Made by a program: the position numbers and the translations under genes. The notes under the pieces were generated by a model. That model did not search any database. It was not told the DNA's origin and saw nothing but the letters and a program-made list of their open reading frames with translations. Shown in pieces: positions 8,572 to 14,760 of a stretch of 17,863 nucleotides of DNA (positions are counted from its first letter, which is position 1; every line of letters begins with the position of its first letter). Origin of the DNA: an uncultured Helicobacter sp. Its GTDB lineage: Bacteria > Campylobacterota > Campylobacteria > Campylobacterales > Helicobacteraceae. Where the stretch lies: positions 1 to 17,863 of the forward strand of contig NZ_CALERY010000028.1 in NCBI RefSeq assembly GCF_937906905.1, written 5' to 3'.

Positions 8572-9726
8572 ATGATGCGCGGATTCTGGGGCTTTTGTCC
8601 TATCATTATGCTGTGTGTAAATCTAGCAGAATCTGCCATAAGCCGCCCTCCTACTGGCACTGCCCACCAAGCCAAATCCATAGATTCCACTCGCGCAGAG
8701 TCAAGCGCCACAAACACCACAGACCCTAGCCCAACAAGCCCCATAGATTCTAGCGATTTCTCCACAGAGCTCTCTAAAATCTGCAAGTCGCTCTCACAAA
8801 ATCGCGAGCACAAAGACTCTCATAGCGAGCCCTACTGCAATGACTTGCCCCCATCACTACAAAATCTACTTTTTATCCAAGCGCCCCAGAGTATCTACAC
8901 GCCCGTAAATCCCAAATCCAAATACATTCAGCTTGCCAATAATCTCCCTATCTATGTCTTGCCTGCGTATTATAGCTTCACCCAGCCCTACTCAACGCGC
9001 GATATTCCAGTCGAGATCAAATTCCAAGTAAGCTTTCGCGTGGTATTCCTAGAAGATGTAGTGTGCAAATACTGCAGCTTTGACTTTGGCTACACACAAA
9101 CACATTGGTTTCAAATCTACAACACACCAGATTCTAAGCCCATGCGCGATCTTAACTTTAGCCCAAGCTTTATGTTCAACTATACCAAAACCCTGCCATT
9201 CCTGGGCGGCTATATCACAAGCCTGCGCGCAGGCTATCTGCACCTAAGCAATGGCGAGCGCAACAACAATCTTGATGTAGGCTATGCCGATACCCGCAAC
9301 GATGGGCTAACACCTGATAATCCAAATTGGTTTAATCGATCAAAATCTATCGATCGCTTCATCGCCCAGCTAGATTGGCAGCGCGGGAGATTTGGATTCT
9401 CGCTGCGAGCATGGGTGCCGCTAGGACATCTACTAAGCGATGTGGGGGACAATACCACGATAAACGCCTATATCGGCTTTGGCGATATTATCTTCTCCTA
9501 TGAGTATCGGCGACATCTCTTTGAACTCTATGTGAATAATATTTTCAACAACTATTTCACGCACGAGTATTGGGACTGGAAGGGACGATTTGAGCTTGGC
9601 TATACTTATCGCTTGAGCAAGCGTATCGGTATTTATTTGCAGGTGGTGCATGGGTTTGGCGATAGTTTGTATGAATATAACTACCGCGTAACGCGCTCTG
9701 GGCTTGGCATGCGACTAAATTTTTAA
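8572..9726 (+). CDS. pldA: Outer-membrane phospholipase A (OMPLA)
   Basis: Outer-membrane barrel enzyme that hydrolyses phospholipids misplaced in the outer leaflet. The product is 384 aa from ATG 8572; ATG 8575 has better spacing from GGGGAG. It begins with a hydrophobic signal segment, then a long low-complexity Ser/Thr/Asp/Pro region (about 27-100) not needed for the barrel. The phospholipase domain follows: YTQTHWFQIYN, then the catalytic His224 and Ser226 in GYLHLSNGER, and a C-terminus RSGLGMRLNF. The third triad residue, Asn156 in E. coli (SWNRLY), appears to be Asp261 here (SIDRF), after an insertion of roughly 20 residues. The H. pylori orthologue is phase-variable, but here the coding sequence has no long homopolymer; instead a G26 tract begins 15 bp after the stop. 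Confidence 0.93.
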   Translation: MMRGFWGFCPIIMLCVNLAESAISRPPTGTAHQAKSIDSTRAESSATNTTDPSPTSPIDSSDFSTELSKICKSLSQNREHKDSHSEPYCNDLPPSLQNLLFIQAPQSIYTPVNPKSKYIQLANNLPIYVLPAYYSFTQPYSTRDIPVEIKFQVSFRVVFLEDVVCKYCSFDFGYTQTHWFQIYNTPDSKPMRDLNFSPSFMFNYTKTLPFLGGYITSLRAGYLHLSNGERNNNLDVGYADTRNDGLTPDNPNWFNRSKSIDRFIAQLDWQRGRFGFSLRAWVPLGHLLSDVGDNTTINAYIGFGDIIFSYEYRRHLFELYVNNIFNNYFTHEYWDWKGRFELGYTYRLSKRIGIYLQVVHGFGDSLYEYNYRVTRSGLGMRLNF

Positions 9727-9741
9727 AAATTTTGCAAAATC

Positions 9742-9767
9742 GGGGGGGGGGGGGGGGGGGGGGGGGG
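9742..9767 (+). repeat. G26 homopolymer in the promoter of the sialic-acid operon
   Basis: Twenty-six consecutive G residues between pldA and cst, ending 14 bp before an extended -10 (TGCTATAAT, -10 at 9782-9787). The place of a -35 element (about 9759-9764) lies inside the tract. Such runs change length by slipped-strand mispairing, so this probably tunes promoter strength. The true length is uncertain because sequencing counts long G runs poorly. Confidence 0.85.
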
Positions 9768-9781
9768 AAGTGAAATTCTGC

Positions 9782-9787
9782 TATAAT
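9782..9787 (+). promoter_or_regulatory. Extended -10 promoter of the sialic-acid/LOS operon
   Basis: TATAAT preceded by TGC gives an extended -10, which suits a promoter with no proper -35. The predicted transcript would start near 9794 and reach the ribosome site AAAGGA (9823-9828) and ATG at 9834. The adjacent G26 tract occupies the upstream half of the promoter. Confidence 0.65.
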
Positions 9788-9833
9788 CGCGCATTCTACT
9801 AATAAATCACATAAAGTTTATCAAAGGACATCT

Positions 9834-10846
9834 ATGCAGCACACTGCTCCCAATCCCCCTGCGAGCGACATTGCGCCTAGCAGCTTTGCAAATCCTACTG
9901 GGCGAATCGCTATTGTAGCGGGTAATGGACCAAGCCTAGCCCAAATCGACTACACCCGTCTTCCCCCCCCCCCCCGCAAACCGCAGAATCTAATGCGCTA
10001 GATTCTGCTACTTTTGATGTTTTCCGCTGTAATCAATTCTATTTCGAAGAAGAATATTTCCTAGGCAAAAACATCACATACGCCTTTGCCACTCCACCAG
10101 TGATATTCGAGCAAGTCTATACACTTAGGAGTATTCATGATAATGGCGAGTATAGAATTAAAAACATAGTAGCCAAGACATTTAATCTTAGATCATTAGA
10201 CGAACCTTATTGTGAAAATATGGGCGCCTTTGCACATATCCCTAATGGTGCTGACACGCTCAAAAATCTACGCGAGTTTTTTATCTTTGCTATGCACAGC
10301 TGGATCTACCACGATGAACTCATCACATCTGGAATCTATGCGTGCGCCTTTGCTGTCGCACTTGGATATAAAGAGATTTATATTGCAGGAATCGATCTCT
10401 ATAGCGCTAATAGGGGTTATGCTTTTAACCCCCTACAATCAAATCTCCTAAAAATGATACCAGACTACGATCCCAACCCCAAACCAGACTTTATGCATTT
10501 CCCAGAAACAGATCTCAAAGCACTCGAGATTCTCGCCAAGCACCATGGAGCTAGATTCTACTCACTCTGCCCATCTAGTCCTATCTCAAAGCATATCCCC
10601 CTAGCACCCGTGAGAGCAGACTCTAGTGTGCAAAGCTGGGAGCAAGCGAAGAAATCCAAGCCTAAAGATGCCACACGAGACATACTTATCCCATCCAAAT
10701 ATGCATACGAGAAGATGTATTATGGCGTATCAATCTCGCCACTCAATCCGCTGCGCCAGAATCTTATCTATCGGCTTGTCCGCGATATCCTGCGCTTCCC
10801 AAGCCAGACCAAGCACTACATACGAGCCAAAAAACGCTACAAATAG
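9834..10846 (+). CDS. cst: GT42 alpha-2,3-sialyltransferase (Cst-like), phase-variable, OFF in this sequence
   Basis: Transfers sialic acid from its CMP donor to galactose on LOS. The 5' part (start 9834, ribosome site AAAGGA) gives AIVAGNGPSLAQIDYTRLP, matching CstII's AGNGPSLKEIDYSRLP. It then enters a C13 run (9963-9975) and stops at TAG 9999-10001. One more C (or two fewer) joins it to the next frame with no stop, continuing DVFRCNQFYFEEEYFLGK to 10846 for a 337-aa protein. That frame holds TSGIYACAFAVALGYKEIY and the equivalent of the general base His188 (MHFPETD, His222 when ON). Position 51 of CstII (Asn bifunctional, Thr monofunctional) aligns with Thr87, suggesting alpha-2,3 activity only. 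A 22-residue N-terminal extension is present relative to CstII. First gene of the operon. Confidence 0.92.
9963..9975 (+). repeat. C13 phase-variation tract inside cst
   Basis: Thirteen consecutive C residues encoding a proline run, exactly where the sialyltransferase alignment jumps from frame 9834+3n to the frame two bases on. With 13 C the protein ends after 55 residues. With 14 or 11 C the full enzyme is read. Confidence 0.9.
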
Positions 10847-10863
10847 CCCAAGGAGTCATCGCA

Positions 10864-11904
10864 ATGAATGAAATCACCATAGAGCATCTCCGCATCGCAC
10901 GCGATGTCCCACCGCTTGTTATCCCAGAGATTGGGATAAACCACAATGGCAGCCTAGAAATCGCCAAGCTTATGGTAGATAGCGCCAAACGCGCTGGGGC
11001 AAGCATTATCAAGCACCAAACCCATATCATTGATGATGAGATGTGTGCTGCTGCGCAAAAAGTAATCCCCGGCAATGCTAAAAAAAGCATTTATGCGATC
11101 ATGCAAGAATGCGCACTGGATTTTGCTGATGAGCGCGCACTGAAAGAATACACAGAGTCTCAAGGGCTAGTCTATCTTAGCACGCCATTTTCTCGCGCAG
11201 CAGCAAATCGCCTGCAAGATATGGGTGTAAGCGCCTTTAAAATTGGCAGTGGTGAGTGCAACAACTACCCCCTGCTAAAGCATATCGCCAGCTTCAAAAA
11301 GCCAATAATCCTAAGCACGGGCATGAATAGCCTAGAATCCATAGAGATGAGCGTAAGGATTTTGCGCGAAGCAGAAGTGCCATTTGTGCTACTACATACG
11401 ACAAACCTCTACCCTACCCCAGATCATCTCGTGCGCCTACAAGCGATGTGTGCCTTAGAGCGGGAGTTTGACTGCCTAGTGGGGCTAAGCGATCACACTA
11501 CAAGCAATCTCGCATGTCTCGGCGCTGTCGCACTTGGGGCATGTGTGCTGGAGCGGCATTTTACTGATTCTATGGAGAGAAAAGGACCCGATATTATCTG
11601 CTCTAATGATGAACACGCACTACAAGAGCTCATCGAGCAAAGTGCGCAGATGTTTGCTATGCGCGGGGATAATGCCCCAAAACAAGCGGCAAAAGAAGAG
11701 CAAGTAACGATAGATTTCGCTTTTGCAAGTGTGGTAAGCATAGCGGCGATTAAAAAAGGCGAGGTGCTTAGCATGGAAAATATCTGGGTCAAGCGCCCGG
11801 GCAAAGGCGGAATCCCAGCAAGTGAGTTTGAAGCAATCTTGGGCAAAAAAGCCGCGCGAGATATTGAAGCAAATATACAACTACAATATGGGGATTTTGT
11901 ATAA
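10864..11904 (+). CDS. neuB: N-acetylneuraminate synthase NeuB
   Basis: Condenses ManNAc with phosphoenolpyruvate to Neu5Ac in the cytosol. The 346-aa product has full length, with an aldolase-like barrel and a C-terminal antifreeze/SAF domain (KKGEVLSMENIWVKRPG). Signatures include PEIGINHNGSLEIAK, IIKHQTHII, YLSTPFSRAAANRLQDMG, FKIGSGECNNYP, VGLSDHTT and ERHFTDS. Nearly all match C. jejuni LOS NeuB1 and fit it better than PseI or LegI, the pseudaminic and legionaminic synthases. The start has AAGGAG 9 bases upstream. The gene follows cst by 17 bp. Confidence 0.96.
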   Translation: MNEITIEHLRIARDVPPLVIPEIGINHNGSLEIAKLMVDSAKRAGASIIKHQTHIIDDEMCAAAQKVIPGNAKKSIYAIMQECALDFADERALKEYTESQGLVYLSTPFSRAAANRLQDMGVSAFKIGSGECNNYPLLKHIASFKKPIILSTGMNSLESIEMSVRILREAEVPFVLLHTTNLYPTPDHLVRLQAMCALEREFDCLVGLSDHTTSNLACLGAVALGACVLERHFTDSMERKGPDIICSNDEHALQELIEQSAQMFAMRGDNAPKQAAKEEQVTIDFAFASVVSIAAIKKGEVLSMENIWVKRPGKGGIPASEFEAILGKKAARDIEANIQLQYGDFV

Positions 11905-11956
11905 ACATCTATGTGAGCATGCGGACTACCAGAATCTAAAAATGAAAGAACATACA

Positions 11957-13090
11957 ATGAGAAAAATCGTCTTTGTAACCGGCACCCGAGCGGACTTTTC
12001 TAAGACAAAATCTCTCATGCTACGCATAGAGCAGGGCAAAGAATTCGAGCTACATATCTTTGCCACAGGCATGCACCTAAGCAAGCAGTTTGGGCTTACT
12101 GTGCATGAAATAGAAAAATGTGGCTTTGCAAACATCTACAAATTCATAAATCACGACAAATACTATCAAATGGATCTCGCCCTAGCCCACACAATCGATG
12201 GATTTTCAAAATTTATTGCAGAATACGAGCCAGATTTGATAGTCGTGCATGGAGATAGGGTCGAGCCACTAGCTGCAAGTATCGTAGGCGCGCTTAATAA
12301 CATTCTTGTGGCGCATATCGAGGGCGGAGAGGTTTCTGGGACGATTGATGATAGCCTGCGCCATGCTATCTCAAAGCTCGCGCATATTCACTTAGTCAAT
12401 GATGAGCGCGCACAAAAGCGTCTCCTCCAGCTCGGTGAAAAAGCGCAATCTATCTTCATCATCGGCTCGCCAGATCTTGATGTGTTAGAGAGTAGTGATG
12501 TGAGCTTAGAAGAGGCAAAGGCGTATTATGGCATTGGCTTTGACAACTATGCGATCGTGATGTTTCACCCTGTTACCACCGAGCTAGATTCTATCAAAAA
12601 CCAAGCCGATGAGCTCGTGCATGCGCTCCAAGCCACCGCCACACAAAATGCCCAAAACTACATCATCATCTATCCAAACAACGATTTGGGGTTTAATTTG
12701 ATTTTGGAGGCATATAAGCCTTTGCATGCGCTGGAGAGGGTGATGTTTTTCCCCTCGATTCGCTTTGAGTATTTTATCGCGCTGCTTAAGGGCGCGCAGT
12801 TTCTCATCGGGAATTCTAGCTGCTTGCTAAAAGAAGCGCCATATCTTGGAATCCCTAGTATCAATGTCGGCACAAGACAGACAAACCGCATGGGAAGCGA
12901 GCTTGCTAGTGTATTCCACACAGAAGCCAGACAAGATTCAATCCTGCGCGCCATAGCAAGCGCCAAAATCTACAAAGCCCCACAACCACGCTCACAAAAA
13001 CGCGAAAAAAGCGATAAGCTATTTTACGCGCTGCTAGAGAATGGCAAACTATTTACGATAGAAAAACAAAAGAGATTCCAGGATTTGTAA
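11957..13090 (+). CDS. neuC: UDP-GlcNAc 2-epimerase (hydrolysing) NeuC
   Basis: Hydrolyses and epimerises UDP-GlcNAc to ManNAc plus UDP, feeding NeuB. The 377-aa product begins MRKIVFVTGTRADFSKTKSL, as C. jejuni NeuC1 does. Family motifs follow: LIVVHGDRVEPLAASIVGAL, HIEGGEVSGTIDDSLRHAIS, FIIGSPDLDVL, MFHPVTTE and IGNSSCLLKEAPYLG. The frame stays open upstream to 11822 into neuB, but those residues do not belong to the family. ATG 11957 gives the family N-terminus; ATG 11942 is a minor alternative. No strong ribosome site is visible. The gap to neuB is 52 bp, and cgtA starts 8 bp after the stop. Confidence 0.95.
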   Translation: MRKIVFVTGTRADFSKTKSLMLRIEQGKEFELHIFATGMHLSKQFGLTVHEIEKCGFANIYKFINHDKYYQMDLALAHTIDGFSKFIAEYEPDLIVVHGDRVEPLAASIVGALNNILVAHIEGGEVSGTIDDSLRHAISKLAHIHLVNDERAQKRLLQLGEKAQSIFIIGSPDLDVLESSDVSLEEAKAYYGIGFDNYAIVMFHPVTTELDSIKNQADELVHALQATATQNAQNYIIIYPNNDLGFNLILEAYKPLHALERVMFFPSIRFEYFIALLKGAQFLIGNSSCLLKEAPYLGIPSINVGTRQTNRMGSELASVFHTEARQDSILRAIASAKIYKAPQPRSQKREKSDKLFYALLENGKLFTIEKQKRFQDL

Positions 13091-13098
13091 GGATTCCC

Positions 13099-14055
13099 AT
13101 GCGCTGGCTACATAAACTCATACAAAAGCTTACCAATAAGCCCCGCCAAATCACCTTGCAAAAGCTTGATACCATCGCTCACCATGCGTGTAAGCCCCAA
13201 AAAATAGCAATGGGGGGGGGGATACAACATCGCGCGCAAACTCATCATGCAGATTGCGCGCTCGAGCACCCAGCGAGCGATCCTTGGGCATTTATCCGTG
13301 TCAAAAATGAAGAGCAGACATTGCGAGCGAGCCTAGAGTCCATGCTGCCAGCTATTAGACGCGGGGTAATTGGCTATAATGACTGCACAGATTCTAGTGA
13401 GGCGATTATTTTGGAGTTTTGCAAAGAGAATCCTAGCTTTATCCCTGCAAAATATCCCCACAATGTCCTACTCGAAGACCCACCACATGAACATAATAAG
13501 CTGCATAGCTATTATAATTTCGTGCTCTCATTTATCCCAGAAAACGCATGGATAATAAAAATCGATGTTGATCATATCTATGAGCCAGAAATCCTGCACA
13601 AAACCCTCTATCTCCCCAAAAAAGCAAACCACGCCGTAGTCTATCCGCGCGTGAATTTTGTCGTGATGGATTCTAAAATTTATGTGCAAAATAATAGTAA
13701 AAATGGCTTTATACAAGGCTACGACCAACTACTTGTGCATAAAAAAGGCGTAACATTTGCAGAGCGCAAAACCTCGAAAGCAGCGCAGTGGATCGACAAT
13801 ACCCAGCACGAAAACACCCTCTACTCGGAGCGACAAGTGATTCCAAGAGATACGCGCTATTTTCTCGCGCCACTTATGCAGTGGCATTTCCCGGCACTCA
13901 AGCACAGACGGGCGGGGTTTATAGAGCATTTAGATCTTATGAGCTTGGAAGAGTTTAAGGTGAGAAATCAGCACTTGCTTGATACGATTATCCCGCGCTA
14001 TATGCTTGAGAAAGAAGTGATACGCGAACGATATGAGAGATTCGCAAAATTGTAA
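13099..14055 (+). CDS. cgtA: Beta-1,4-N-acetylgalactosaminyltransferase CgtA-like, phase-variable, ON here
   Basis: Glycosyltransferase of 318 aa, predicted to add GalNAc beta-1,4 to the sialylated galactose of LOS, turning a GM3-like into a GM2-like end. It matches C. jejuni CgtA in DPWAFIRVKNEEQTLRASLE (61-80), RRGVIGYNDCTDSSEAIILE, KLHSYYNFVLSFIPE and IIKIDVDHIYEPE. The last contains the metal-binding DVD (156-158). A G10 run (13212-13221) encodes GGG at residues 39-41, the place where CgtA also has GGG, and the frame is intact here. Gain or loss of a G not in threes would shut the gene off. The ribosome site AAGGAT precedes ATG 13099. The C-terminal third diverges more from C. jejuni, so acceptor or donor detail is uncertain. 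Confidence 0.9.
   Translation: MRWLHKLIQKLTNKPRQITLQKLDTIAHHACKPQKIAMGGGIQHRAQTHHADCALEHPASDPWAFIRVKNEEQTLRASLESMLPAIRRGVIGYNDCTDSSEAIILEFCKENPSFIPAKYPHNVLLEDPPHEHNKLHSYYNFVLSFIPENAWIIKIDVDHIYEPEILHKTLYLPKKANHAVVYPRVNFVVMDSKIYVQNNSKNGFIQGYDQLLVHKKGVTFAERKTSKAAQWIDNTQHENTLYSERQVIPRDTRYFLAPLMQWHFPALKHRRAGFIEHLDLMSLEEFKVRNQHLLDTIIPRYMLEKEVIRERYERFAKL
13212..13221 (+). repeat. G10 phase-variation tract in cgtA
   Basis: Ten consecutive G residues in codons 38-41 of the CgtA-like gene. In this sequence the frame is intact (ON). Lengths of 9, 11 or 12 G would truncate the protein shortly after residue 41. Confidence 0.88.
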
Positions 14056-14076
14056 ATCCAAAATCCAAGGCAAACA

Positions 14077-14760
14077 ATGACCCTAGCACTAATCCCCGCA
14101 CGCGCTGGCTCAAAAAGCATAAAAAACAAAAATCTAGCACTATTAGCCAATCACCCGCTGATTTACTACACCATAGAGGCTGCTAAAGCTGCTGCCTGTA
14201 TCGACAAAATCGTGGTAAGCAGCGATGGCGAAGCGATTTTAGAGTATGCGGCTTCACAGAATATAGAGACCCTAAAGCGACCAAAGGAGCTAGCCACAGA
14301 TAGCACGCAAAGCCATGAAGTGCTCCTGCACGCATTGGAACACTACAAAGAATGCAAGCATGTTGTCTTACTGCAGCCCACTTCACCACTGCGCACGAGC
14401 GAGGATATTGATAGAGCATATAAAATCTTTGTATCAAAAAAGGCAAATGCGCTTATTAGCGTGTGCAAAGTGGATTCTAAGATTTTAAAAAGCTTTGTGG
14501 CTAATGAGAATGGCGAGCTACGCGGGATAGCCAATAACACCTATCCGTTTATGCCCCGCCAGAATCTACCGCAAACCTACCAAAGCAATGGCGCGATTTA
14601 TATCGTAAAACGGGAGCTATTTGTGGATAATCCAAGCTTCTTACCAGAGCATACACATTACTATCTTATGGAGGAAGAAACTAGCCTAGATATTGACATC
14701 ATGGTGGATTTACAAAAGGCAGAATCCAGGATCAAACACAATAAAGAGGAGAAAGCATGA
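14077..14760 (+). CDS. neuA: CMP-sialic acid synthetase NeuA
   Basis: Activates Neu5Ac with CTP to CMP-Neu5Ac, the donor for Cst and the substrate for the downstream hydroxylase. The 227-aa product has the cytidylyltransferase start LALIPARAGSKSIKNKNLAL. It continues with IVVSSDGEAILEYA, the family QPTSPLR motif, and a C-terminal SLDIDIMVDLQKAE. Length and motifs fit NeuA; PseF or LegF cannot be excluded on this gene alone, but neighbouring NeuB and NeuC make Neu5Ac the logical substrate. The ribosome site AAGGCAA precedes ATG 14077, 21 bp after cgtA. The stop overlaps the hydroxylase start as ATGA, so translation is probably coupled. Confidence 0.94.
   Translation: MTLALIPARAGSKSIKNKNLALLANHPLIYYTIEAAKAAACIDKIVVSSDGEAILEYAASQNIETLKRPKELATDSTQSHEVLLHALEHYKECKHVVLLQPTSPLRTSEDIDRAYKIFVSKKANALISVCKVDSKILKSFVANENGELRGIANNTYPFMPRQNLPQTYQSNGAIYIVKRELFVDNPSFLPEHTHYYLMEEETSLDIDIMVDLQKAESRIKHNKEEKA

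Noticed and set aside
9834..10846. cst as a dead pseudogene
   Set aside because: The only lesion is the length of a C13 run; both sides are otherwise intact and conserved, which fits reversible phase variation better.
10864..14760. Pseudaminic or legionaminic acid pathway instead of Neu5Ac
   Set aside because: NeuB and NeuC match C. jejuni LOS NeuB1/NeuC1 closely, and the PseB/PseC/PseG/PseH or Leg partners are absent.
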